A DNA stretch of 35,262 nucleotides from an archaeon (GTDB lineage Archaea > Iainarchaeota > Iainarchaeia > Iainarchaeales > Iainarchaeaceae): assembly GCA_024653905.1 (NCBI GenBank), contig JANLGZ010000034.1, positions 1-35,262 of the forward strand. Reading direction: 5' to 3'. Of the stretch, positions 1 through 8,278 are shown in pieces (position 1 is the first letter of the stretch; each line of letters opens with the position of its first letter). The notes beneath the pieces were generated by a model, which was not told the origin of the DNA, ran no database searches, and saw only the letters and a list, made by a program, of their open reading frames with translations. The position numbers and the translations under genes are program-made.

Positions 1-630
1 GTGGTTACTGGCCAGTCTAGGTATGATGTTATTTCACAACCAGAAAAAATATTTAACAAGGAAACTTATTGTAGTCACTATAATCTTAATCCTGCTAAAA
101 AAATTGTGCTTTTTGCTGTTGCTTTGCCAATAAAACCATTCATTGATTCTGAAAGAAAAATTTTCAAAGCACTCAGAAAAATGGAGGGTATTCAGGTTGT
201 TCTGAAGCCTCACCCAAGAGGAGACTCAAAAAAGTACCGTGAAATAGCATTGGAAGAAGGACTTGATGTTAAAATAATCCATGAGGACTCGAGTGTTTTT
301 GAATCTATTTTTGCCAGTGATCTTGTTATTACTCATCCATCAACCATTGTAACTGAAGCAGTGATGATGAGCAGACCTGTGGTACTAATTGAGTTTACTG
401 ACAAAAAAGAAGAAATTCCCTGGGTTGAAAGCGGAGTAGCCTTAAGAGTTTCAGAAGAAAAAAATGCAGAGGGAAAAATTCGGCAGATGCTTTTTGATAA
501 AACTGCAATCAAAAAAATGTCTCAGGCCAGGGAAAAATTTGTTACAAATCACTTGTATAAACTGGACGGAAAATCTACACAAAGACAGGTAGAATTGATT
601 ATTGAAATGATAAAAAATAAAACTAATTAA
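1..630 (+). CDS. C-terminal part of a GT-B-fold glycosyl/glycerophosphotransferase-like protein (truncated by window edge)
   Basis: Open from base 1; 'VTGQSRYDVI', 'VVLKPHPRGD' and 'SDLVITHPSTIVTEAVMMSRPVVLIEF' resemble the C-terminal half of the capsule / CDP-glycerol transferase / UDP-GlcNAc 2-epimerase-like GT-B fold. The GTG at base 1 is probably internal. Confidence 0.6.
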   Translation: MVTGQSRYDVISQPEKIFNKETYCSHYNLNPAKKIVLFAVALPIKPFIDSERKIFKALRKMEGIQVVLKPHPRGDSKKYREIALEEGLDVKIIHEDSSVFESIFASDLVITHPSTIVTEAVMMSRPVVLIEFTDKKEEIPWVESGVALRVSEEKNAEGKIRQMLFDKTAIKKMSQAREKFVTNHLYKLDGKSTQRQVELIIEMIKNKTN

Positions 631-660
631 AAGTAAATGAAAAATAATTTAGTGCAAAAA

Positions 661-2094
661 TTATCCGTTCTTGTCGAGATGTCTTGCGCCTCTGAAATTA
701 TCTATTTCTCCAGCGTAAAGAGCGGTAAAATCTTTTATTATTTTTTTTGCCTCTTCCATATTTCCTGAGGTGTGCTTATAATGATCAATAACTAGGTCAG
801 TGTTTACCTCTAGAAGTAGTTTGTATGCTTGTTCATCAGGAATACTCATATTATTAATAAAAATCAAATCAGAGTTCTTGAATTTCTTAAAAAAATCATC
901 TGCTCCGCCCAGTTTTCCCTGTTTAATAAGAGTATAATATAATGGGCTTCCAGGGTAAGGGGTTACAGGTCTGATTGTTCTGCATTGATCATAAGTGTTA
1001 TATTTCATTATAAAATTGGCGTTGTTTCTCAGTGTTTCTGCAGTATCCCCAAAGTTGTTCCAAATGAAATTCAGACCCATTCCTACTCCGCCGACTTTTT
1101 TCACAACCTCAAGGGCATTAATGTTCTTTTTTACAGTAGTGTTCTTGTCCATTATTCTCAACACTTCATCATCAGATGACTCAAAACCAAAGTTAATGAA
1201 TGTGCATCCGCATCTTTTAAGTATTTCTATAAGTTCCTCATCAATTAAATCAACACGAGCATTGCATGAAAATTTTATTTTAAGATTTGCCTCTTTAAGG
1301 GCTTTCTCAAACTCACGCAGGCGTGATTTTGAAAGTACAAAAAGTTCGTCTAAGAAATAATAGCATGTAACCCCGTATCTTTCATAAAGAATCTTTAATT
1401 CTTCTATAATATTCTGGAGGCTTCTTACTCTAATTCCTCTTTCGAGCCTATAACAAAAATTACATCTGTTGATGCATCCTCTGCTTGAAAGAAAAACAAA
1501 AGTTTTTTCTCCTGGGTCCTGTTTGAAAAATTTTATTGAGTTAACATATTTTTCCATTGGGAAAATTTCCCAAAGAGGAAAAGGAATTTCATCAATATTA
1601 CTGATAGGAGCATCTCTTTCGTTAACAATCGGTTCTCCATTTTCTGTGTATGCAATGCCTTTGATTTCATTCAACGGCTTGTTGTTTATTTTTGCATCCA
1701 AAAGTTTGATTATTCCTTTTTCAAATTCACCAATTGCAATTATATCGGCTTTTGTTTCTTTGAGCAGATATTCCGGAATTGGAGATGGACCAGAACCCCC
1801 GAGAACAAACCATGCATTTTTTTTATGGGCATTAATTGTTTCGCATAGCTCTCTTACGGTTTCCTCGAAACGTGCTGCCATGAAGCCCACGCCTATCAAA
1901 TCATACTCATTTTCATCAAGGTGTTTGGCAAGTTCCTCATTAGTATAATGAAAAATATCCATACAATATGATTCTACCTGAGCGCCCTTCTCATGCAGGA
2001 CAGCAGCAAGATATGCCGGACCAAGCGGAAGAAGATTATCATCTTGGTAAACATCATGAATAATGAAAAGAACCTTGTTTTTCTTTGTAAACAT
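661..2094 (-). CDS. B12-binding-domain radical SAM protein
   Basis: CxxxCxxC motif 'SSRGCINRCNFCYR' after an N-terminal cobalamin-binding-like domain ('LGGSGPSPIPEYLL'). ATG at 2094; the ORF track starts at a TTG one codon earlier. Confidence 0.88.
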   Translation of the reverse strand: MFTKKNKVLFIIHDVYQDDNLLPLGPAYLAAVLHEKGAQVESYCMDIFHYTNEELAKHLDENEYDLIGVGFMAARFEETVRELCETINAHKKNAWFVLGGSGPSPIPEYLLKETKADIIAIGEFEKGIIKLLDAKINNKPLNEIKGIAYTENGEPIVNERDAPISNIDEIPFPLWEIFPMEKYVNSIKFFKQDPGEKTFVFLSSRGCINRCNFCYRLERGIRVRSLQNIIEELKILYERYGVTCYYFLDELFVLSKSRLREFEKALKEANLKIKFSCNARVDLIDEELIEILKRCGCTFINFGFESSDDEVLRIMDKNTTVKKNINALEVVKKVGGVGMGLNFIWNNFGDTAETLRNNANFIMKYNTYDQCRTIRPVTPYPGSPLYYTLIKQGKLGGADDFFKKFKNSDLIFINNMSIPDEQAYKLLLEVNTDLVIDHYKHTSGNMEEAKKIIKDFTALYAGEIDNFRGARHLDKNG

Positions 2095-2250
2095 CAATTT
2101 AACCTTTTAAATCTGTATTTTTGTATACAGAGGAATAGTAAATATTTTTCACAACCTTGTTTAAAACACTTGTCTTTTTTCTTTCTGCCGTATTTTTTGG
2201 CGAATTACCAATTATTGTTGTAACAAAAATAATATTAACAACAAAATTTC

Positions 2251-2260
2251 AATATAAATA
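2251..2260 (+). promoter_or_regulatory. Archaeal TATA box candidate upstream of the neuA-like gene
   Basis: 'aatataaata' centred about 24 bp before ATG 2279. Confidence 0.5.
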
Positions 2261-2278
2261 AACTAAACAGGAAACTAT

Positions 2279-2965
2279 ATGAACAATTACGATATTCTGG
2301 CAATAATTCCTGCAAGAGGCGGTTCTAAAGGCTTGCTGAAAAAAAACATTAAACCGCTTAACAAAAGGCCGCTTATTTATTATGCGATTAGTGAAGCTAA
2401 AAAAGCAGGGATAAAAAGAATTGTTGTTTCCACTGATAATAAAGAAATAGAAAAAGCAGCAGTTAAATACGGAAGCCAAACAATTATTCGACCTAAAAAA
2501 CTTGCAAAAGATTCAACCCCTATGTTACCTGTAATAAAACATGCCTTGTCAGTTTTGCGTAAAGAAAAATATTCTCCTGATATTGTTTTGGTTTTGCAGC
2601 CAACCAGCCCGCTCAGAAAAGCTTCTGACATAAAAAAAGCATTGAAACTTCTTTATGTTTCAAAAGCAGATTCAGTTATTTCTGTTACAAAACTAAAAAA
2701 ACCTATAGAATGGGTTCTTGAAAAAAATAACAAAGGTTTTCTTGTGAATAATTCAAGCAAAAAAATTTATGCAAGACAGCAGGCTAAAGAAAGGTATTAT
2801 CCTAATGGCGCAATCTTTGTATCCTGGACAGAATCAATCCTGAAAAATAACCTTCTTTATGGCCCTAAAACAACAGGTTATGTAATGCCTGAGGAATCAT
2901 CTGTTGATATTGATACAGAACTTGATTTTATTCTTGCAGAAAAATTGTTGAAGGGGAAAAAATGA
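2279..2965 (+). CDS. legF: Acylneuraminate / CMP-nonulosonate cytidylyltransferase (NeuA/LegF family)
   Basis: N-terminal 'IIPARGGSKGLLKKNIKPLNKRPLIYYAI' signature; 'VLVLQPTSPLR'; 'DIDTELDF' C-terminal motif; overlaps the neuB-like gene by 4 nt. Confidence 0.92.
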   Translation: MNNYDILAIIPARGGSKGLLKKNIKPLNKRPLIYYAISEAKKAGIKRIVVSTDNKEIEKAAVKYGSQTIIRPKKLAKDSTPMLPVIKHALSVLRKEKYSPDIVLVLQPTSPLRKASDIKKALKLLYVSKADSVISVTKLKKPIEWVLEKNNKGFLVNNSSKKIYARQQAKERYYPNGAIFVSWTESILKNNLLYGPKTTGYVMPEESSVDIDTELDFILAEKLLKGKK

Positions 2966-4011
2966 ACATAAAAATAGGCAAAAAAAATATAGGTCCTAAT
3001 GAAAGAGCATTTATTATTGCTGAAGCCGGGGTCAACCATAATGGCAGTTTCAGGATAGCAAAGAAGCTAGTGGATGAAGCGGTTGTTGCAGGGGTTGATG
3101 CAATAAAATTTCAGACTTTTTCTGCAGACCGATTAGTCACAATTGATGCCCCCAAAGCAGATTATCAGAAAAAAAATACTCATAATTCCGCTTCACAATA
3201 TTCAATGCTGAAAAAACTCGAGTTAAGTGAAAAGAACCAAACGGCACTGAAAAAATATTGTGATTCAAAGAAAATAATTTTCCTTTCTACACCCCATTCA
3301 GGAATTGAGGATGTAGATTTTTTGTCAAATTTAAATGTTGAGGCTTTCAAAATTTCTTCAGCGGATTTAACTAATATTCCTCTTATTGAATATGCTGCAA
3401 AGAAACGAAAACCAATAATTTTGAGTACAGGGATGTCTAGCTTTGAAGAGATTTCAAAAGCAGTGAACGCAATAAGAAAAAGAGGCAATAAACAAATAAT
3501 TCTGCTTCAGTGTACAACCTCCTATCCTTGTCCTCCAGAGGATGTTAATCTTCTTGCAATGAAAACAATGGAAAAAAAATTCAAACTTCACATTGGATTT
3601 TCGGATCATACTACTGGGTTATTGGCAGCACAATTAGCTGTTGCTATGGGGGCAAAGGTAATTGAGAAGCATTTCACACTTGATAAAAATATGCCTGGGC
3701 CAGACCATTGTGCTTCTATCAATCCGAAACAGCTTTCAGAATTTGTTTTAGGGATAAGATTAGTTGAGAAAATACTGGGGTCTGAGAAAAAAACAGTTTT
3801 ACAATCTGAAAAGAGTAATCTAAAAACAATCAGAAAAGGCATTTATGTGGCACAATCCATATTAAAAGGCACTAAAATTACTCGAAAAATGCTTTGCATA
3901 AAAAGACCTTTTGCAGGGTTGCTTCCTGAAAAAATTGTTTCAATTATAGGAAAAAAAGCAGTGAAAAATCTTGAAAAGGATACTCCTCTGAAAAAGAATT
4001 ATGTGCGTTGA
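2962..4011 (+). CDS. legI: N-acetylneuraminate/legionaminate synthase (NeuB/LegI family) with C-terminal SAF domain
   Basis: 'FIIAEAGVNHNGSF', 'DAIKFQTF', 'IILSTGMSSFEEI', 'LLQCTTSYPCPPEDVNL', 'GFSDHTTG', 'VIEKHFTLDKNMPGPDHCAS'; SAF-like 'RKGIYVAQSILKGTKI' near the C-terminus. Confidence 0.96.
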   Translation: MNIKIGKKNIGPNERAFIIAEAGVNHNGSFRIAKKLVDEAVVAGVDAIKFQTFSADRLVTIDAPKADYQKKNTHNSASQYSMLKKLELSEKNQTALKKYCDSKKIIFLSTPHSGIEDVDFLSNLNVEAFKISSADLTNIPLIEYAAKKRKPIILSTGMSSFEEISKAVNAIRKRGNKQIILLQCTTSYPCPPEDVNLLAMKTMEKKFKLHIGFSDHTTGLLAAQLAVAMGAKVIEKHFTLDKNMPGPDHCASINPKQLSEFVLGIRLVEKILGSEKKTVLQSEKSNLKTIRKGIYVAQSILKGTKITRKMLCIKRPFAGLLPEKIVSIIGKKAVKNLEKDTPLKKNYVR

Positions 4012-4014
4012 GTT

Positions 4015-5163
4015 TCAATTATCAAAATTTTTTTTCTGAAGAAGCTTTTGATTTATATTAGTTTTTGCAAGTATTTGGCAAATTTTTTTGCCAGTAGTTC
4101 CATTGCCATAAATTATTTTTGCGTTTTTTGCTTTTTTAATAAAGTTTTTATCAAACAGTGCTTTTCTAATCGCGTTTTCAATTTTTTTTGCATCATGAGG
4201 AGTATTAATTACATTTGTGCTTCTTTCTCTTCCGTCCTGTCGGATTCCGATGTTAATTGCAGGTATTCCGAATGCCGTGCTTTCTATTACTCCGCTACTT
4301 GAGTTGCCGAGTATACCTCCTGAAAATTTTAAAATGCTAAGATATTCTTTTTGTGAGAGATTTTTACATACAATAATCTGTTTTCCTGCCTGTTTTTTTA
4401 TTTGTGTTATCATTTTTCTGGCGCCGGAATCAGAGTTAGGGTAAATCAAGATCGTCTGTACTTTTGATTTAATAACTGCATCAAGCGTTTCTTTCATCTG
4501 CATTCCTGCTTTTTCAGATTCAGTTGTCACAGGGTGCTGAACCACAATAATAAATTTTTCTTCGGGGATAATTCCAAATTTTTTTCCAATCCATTTTTTG
4601 TCAAACAATTTTGCGTTAAGAATCGTGTCCATGCAAGGTGCTCCGACAATATTTATTCTCCAATTGGATTCGCCCATTTTTCTTATTCTTTCAGCGCTTT
4701 TTTTTGTTGCCGGAAAATGAATGTTTGCAAGTTTTGTGATTGCGTGTCTTACAGATTCATCAATTCCTGCCCTGCTTATGTCTCCACCGTGAAGGTGTGC
4801 AATTGGAATATTCATATAAACTGCCGCAATTGCTCCGGCAAAAGCTTCTGTTCTATCCCCAAGAACAACAAGAAAATCAGGTTTTATTTTTTTCATTGCA
4901 TTTGCAATTCCTGCAATTCCTTTCCCCATTGATTCAGCCATAGAAAAACCAGTGTCCTTTTCAGGGTTCATTTTGACTCTGGCGCTAATTTTAAAACCGT
5001 CTTTTTCTATTTCCTTTACACTGTATCCGAATTCTTTTGAGAGGTGCATTCCAGTTGCTATTACAAAAAGCTTAAGTTTCGGGTGATTTTTGATTTCTTT
5101 CATCACAGGTTTCAAAAGGCCGTATTCTGCTCTTGTTCCGGTCAGTACACACACTTTAATCAT
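4015..5163 (-). CDS. legG: Hydrolysing UDP/GDP-sugar 2-epimerase (NeuC/LegG family)
   Basis: 'VCVLTGTRAEYGLLKPVMKEI', 'VLGDRTEAFAGAIAA', 'PIAHLHGGDISRAGIDESVRHAITKLANIHF', 'GNSSSGVIESTAFGIPAINIGIRQDGRER'. Confidence 0.94.
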   Translation of the reverse strand: MIKVCVLTGTRAEYGLLKPVMKEIKNHPKLKLFVIATGMHLSKEFGYSVKEIEKDGFKISARVKMNPEKDTGFSMAESMGKGIAGIANAMKKIKPDFLVVLGDRTEAFAGAIAAVYMNIPIAHLHGGDISRAGIDESVRHAITKLANIHFPATKKSAERIRKMGESNWRINIVGAPCMDTILNAKLFDKKWIGKKFGIIPEEKFIIVVQHPVTTESEKAGMQMKETLDAVIKSKVQTILIYPNSDSGARKMITQIKKQAGKQIIVCKNLSQKEYLSILKFSGGILGNSSSGVIESTAFGIPAINIGIRQDGRERSTNVINTPHDAKKIENAIRKALFDKNFIKKAKNAKIIYGNGTTGKKICQILAKTNINQKLLQKKNFDN

Positions 5164-5906
5164 TTGAGTTCAGCTCTCCATAAAATTAGTTTTTTACCTT
5201 TGTTATGTAGATATGCTCCGTTGTAGGGTTTTGAAAAGGCCCTTATTTTTCTTGATATTTCTTCAAGAGTTTCGTTTTTGAGATCAATGCAATTGCTGTT
5301 TTTTTCAGGCTTTTCAAATTCACTTGCCTTTGATTCGTCCTGCTTTTTCCAAAGAACCTTTTTTTGTGCGATAAGAGGTAAGTATTTTTTCACAAGTTTC
5401 TTTCCTGTCTCAATAACCTTTTCATAAACTTCAAAAGAGTGATCGTTTTTTTCAATCAAGAATTTTTCCTGTCCTGCAATATCTCCGTTGTCTATTCCAT
5501 CAGAAACACGGAACATTGTTACTCCTGATTCCTTCCAACCGTGGAGAATGCTGTTTATAATTGGAGCTGGACCCCTTCCTTTTGGCAGAAGAGTCGGATG
5601 AAAACCAATGAATCCTTCTTTTGGCATGCTCAAAATTTCTTTACTAATAACCTGCCTCCATCCGCACATAACAATCAAATCCGGTGCAAGTTTTTTGATT
5701 AATTTTGCTTCAAGGTCTAATCTTTCTATTTCAAAAACATCAATTCCGAACTCTTTCCACTTTTTGATTTCTATTCCATCATACATTACGGTTTTTGTTC
5801 CATCTGCAAGAGTGATTATGCCGGTGATGTTTATCCCTTCAAGATTAATTGCTTCTTTAAGCAGCTCATATCCAAATCGATTAGCAGATAGCCACAATAT
5901 ATTCAT
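5160..5906 (-). CDS. Formyltransferase-family protein (Fmt/ArnA-like; probable sugar N-formyltransferase)
   Basis: 'GFHPTLLPKGRGPAPIINSILHGWKESGVTMFRVSDGIDNGDIAGQ' formyltransferase core with His and Asp; Fmt-C-like 'RKIRAFSKPYNGAYL'. ATG 5906 or GTG 5915 start; overlaps legG by 4 nt. Confidence 0.88.
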   Translation of the reverse strand: MNILWLSANRFGYELLKEAINLEGINITGIITLADGTKTVMYDGIEIKKWKEFGIDVFEIERLDLEAKLIKKLAPDLIVMCGWRQVISKEILSMPKEGFIGFHPTLLPKGRGPAPIINSILHGWKESGVTMFRVSDGIDNGDIAGQEKFLIEKNDHSFEVYEKVIETGKKLVKKYLPLIAQKKVLWKKQDESKASEFEKPEKNSNCIDLKNETLEEISRKIRAFSKPYNGAYLHNKGKKLILWRAELK

Positions 5907-5908
5907 TG

Positions 5909-6550
5909 CTACCACGTTTCCCTGATAATCATGAATGCTTCCGCGTTCTCTGTGCAGATTTCACTTCCGCGTTTTCCTGACAAAAGTTGTATTCCCTTTG
6001 CACTTCTAGGGTGAGGGTTTTTTTTCACTTCAGATTTGTAAATTTCAAATGCGCTTATTTTCTTTTTTAAAAATTTTGTTATATCTACCCAAAAATTCGG
6101 GCGGAATGTATCAACACCCCATTCAGTTTCCGAAAGTGTTTCATAACAAAGCAGTCTTATTTTTTTTGGAGGTCTAACTGCAACCATAGTGCCGTTGAAA
6201 ACCATTGCATGATCCTGATTTAAATCACCCCAAAAATTAGTGTACACAATATCGGGATTTACTTTTTCAACAATTTCTGTTATTTTTTTATTAATTTCTC
6301 CATGGGCTATTTCATTAAGTTTTATAGTTGGAAAATCCAGATTGAATCTTTTTTTTATTTTAAGCAGTTTGTCAACTTTTTTTTGCTCTTGAATTTTTTT
6401 TGCAATATATTCCTTTGACCATTTTGGTTCATGCGCTTTTGTAACAATGCAAACATAAACATCATCTCCATCGGAAACGTGTTTGCAAATCGTTCCGCCA
6501 ACCCCAAGTATTTCATCATCCGGATGTGCGCCTACAACAAGTACCTTCAT
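5909..6550 (-). CDS. PIG-L/LmbE-family zinc-dependent N-deacetylase
   Basis: 'VLVVGAHPDDEILGVGGTI' (HPDDE) and 'NQDHAMV'. The ATG at 6550 is preceded by 'aaaaggagctgaaaaa' (Shine-Dalgarno), so it is preferred over the longer track start at 6586. Confidence 0.92.
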   Translation of the reverse strand: MKVLVVGAHPDDEILGVGGTICKHVSDGDDVYVCIVTKAHEPKWSKEYIAKKIQEQKKVDKLLKIKKRFNLDFPTIKLNEIAHGEINKKITEIVEKVNPDIVYTNFWGDLNQDHAMVFNGTMVAVRPPKKIRLLCYETLSETEWGVDTFRPNFWVDITKFLKKKISAFEIYKSEVKKNPHPRSAKGIQLLSGKRGSEICTENAEAFMIIRETW

Positions 6551-6642
6551 TTTTTCAGCTCCTTTTAATACTGTTAATTCACTCAAATTAAAATGTTTGG
6601 GTACATTCCTTAATCTGTTTAAAGTTGGCTAATTAGAAATTG

Positions 6643-6656
6643 TTTTTAAATATAAA
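6643..6656 (+). promoter_or_regulatory. Archaeal TATA box, leaderless-type spacing
   Basis: 'tttttaaatataaa' centred about 25 bp before ATG 6674. Confidence 0.6.
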
Positions 6657-6673
6657 GCCTCACTATTTGGTTA

Positions 6674-7072
6674 ATGTCCTCTGAAAGATTCAAAGAATGG
6701 GTAATGCCAAAAATAGAAGAAGGAAAACTTACTCAATATAATTGGCTGGTTCAGCACAAGAAAGGTCTTGTTTTGGGTGAGAAAACCGATATAGGTGCGT
6801 TTACTTACATTAATGCAAAGAACGGAGTGGAAATTAAGGAACTTTGTCAGGTTGGTTCGCATTGCAGTATTTATAGTGAATCAACAATCGATGGTAAAAC
6901 TGGCAAAGTTATTTTGGAAAAAAATAGCAGAATAGGTTCACATACAGTAATAATGCCTGGGGTTACAATAGGCGAGAACAGCATTATAGGTGCCCATAGT
7001 TTTGTGAACAAAGACATTCCTGCTAACGTCGTTGCTATTGGATGCCCTGCAAAAGTAATTAAAAAATTGTGA
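6674..7072 (+). CDS. Left-handed beta-helix (hexapeptide repeat) acyltransferase, LegH-position N-acetyltransferase
   Basis: Imperfect hexapeptide repeats 'NSRIGSHTVIMPGVTIGENSIIGAHSFVNKDIPANVVAIGCPAKVIKKL'; located next to LegC/LegB-like genes. Confidence 0.88.
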   Translation: MSSERFKEWVMPKIEEGKLTQYNWLVQHKKGLVLGEKTDIGAFTYINAKNGVEIKELCQVGSHCSIYSESTIDGKTGKVILEKNSRIGSHTVIMPGVTIGENSIIGAHSFVNKDIPANVVAIGCPAKVIKKL

Positions 7073-7075
7073 GAA

Positions 7076-8224
7076 ATGTTTTTTATGGAAAAAAAATCAA
7101 TACCTCTTTTCAAAATTTATTGGGATGAGGCAGATGTGAAATCTGTTGAATCTGTTATAAGACGCGGAACTTATTGGGCTACGGGTCCTGAGATTGCGGA
7201 ATTTGAAAAAAATATTGCTAAATATATTGGCAGAGCGTATTGCGTAGCATTCAATTCTGGCACATCTGCTTTGCATTGCATGCTTCTTGCATACAATATT
7301 ACAAGCGGTGAAGTAATAGTTCCTTCATTTACTTTTATTGCTACTGCAAATTCTGTTGTCATGGCCGGAGCAAAACCGGTTTTTGCGGAAGTTGAGGAAG
7401 AAACATTTGGTCTTGATGTTAAGGATGTTGAAAAGAAAATAAATGAAAAAACAAAAGCAATTATTATAATGCATTATGGTGGCATGCCTTGCCGTGATAC
7501 TCTGGCAATAAAAAAGTTGGCAAAAGAAAAAAATTTGTTTTTTTTCGAAGATGCTGCAGAGTCGTGTGGTGCAGAAATTAACGGAAAAAAAGTATCCTCT
7601 TTTGGTGATGCTGCCATACTAAGCTTCTGTCAGAATAAAATAATTACTACAGGAGAAGGCGGAGCAGTGCTTACTGATTCCGAAGAAATTTATGAAAAAC
7701 TCAAATTGTTACGTTCTCATGGAAGACTTGATGAAGGTGAGGATTATTTTTCTTCAACTAAGGATATGGATTACATTAGTTTGGGTTATAATTTCAGAAT
7801 GCCTGCGATGTGTGCGGCACTTGGGAATTCCCAGCTCGTGAAAATTGACAAGATAATTGAATCCAGGAAAAAAAATGCAGAAATTTTCAACAAAGCACTT
7901 TTAGAAATCGATGGGGTGAAAATCCAGAGCAATCCTGAAAATTTTTTCAGTGTTTATCAAATGTATACTATAAAATTAGAGAATAAGTCCGCAAGGGATT
8001 CTCTTCAAGAATATTTACAAAAAAATAATATAACCAGCAAGATTTACTTTCCTCCATTGCACTTAAAGACATTCTATAAAAAAATGGGTTTCGGGAAAGG
8101 CAATCTTCCAAGAACGGAACGCTTGTCAGAGGAGGTTCTCACAATTCCTTTTTACCCGTCTATGACAAGGGATGAAATACTATTAATTTGCGAGAAAATA
8201 GCAGAATGGTCGGAATTAAGGTGA
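7076..8224 (+). CDS. legC: DegT/DnrJ/EryC1/StrS-family PLP aminotransferase (LegC-position)
   Basis: 'FNSGTSALHCMLLAYNI', 'SFCQNKIITTGEGGAV' with the PLP lysine, 'GYNFRMPAMCAALG'. Alternative ATG at 7085. Confidence 0.88.
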   Translation: MFFMEKKSIPLFKIYWDEADVKSVESVIRRGTYWATGPEIAEFEKNIAKYIGRAYCVAFNSGTSALHCMLLAYNITSGEVIVPSFTFIATANSVVMAGAKPVFAEVEEETFGLDVKDVEKKINEKTKAIIIMHYGGMPCRDTLAIKKLAKEKNLFFFEDAAESCGAEINGKKVSSFGDAAILSFCQNKIITTGEGGAVLTDSEEIYEKLKLLRSHGRLDEGEDYFSSTKDMDYISLGYNFRMPAMCAALGNSQLVKIDKIIESRKKNAEIFNKALLEIDGVKIQSNPENFFSVYQMYTIKLENKSARDSLQEYLQKNNITSKIYFPPLHLKTFYKKMGFGKGNLPRTERLSEEVLTIPFYPSMTRDEILLICEKIAEWSELR

Positions 8225-8278
8225 AAAATTGAGTTTTGAACCAGAGAGTATTAAAACATTTTCAGGAGCTTTTTAGTA

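Noticed and set aside
995-1948. ORFs antisense to the first radical SAM gene (e.g. 995-1360, 1469-1948)
   Set aside because: Lie fully opposite a well-supported CDS; low-complexity Ser/Phe-rich translations typical of antisense in AT-rich DNA.
4048-4943. ORFs antisense to the neuC-like gene (4048-4302, 4217-4444, 4534-4932, 4740-4943)
   Set aside because: Antisense to a clear NeuC homologue; translations are Cys/Phe/Ser-rich with no motif.
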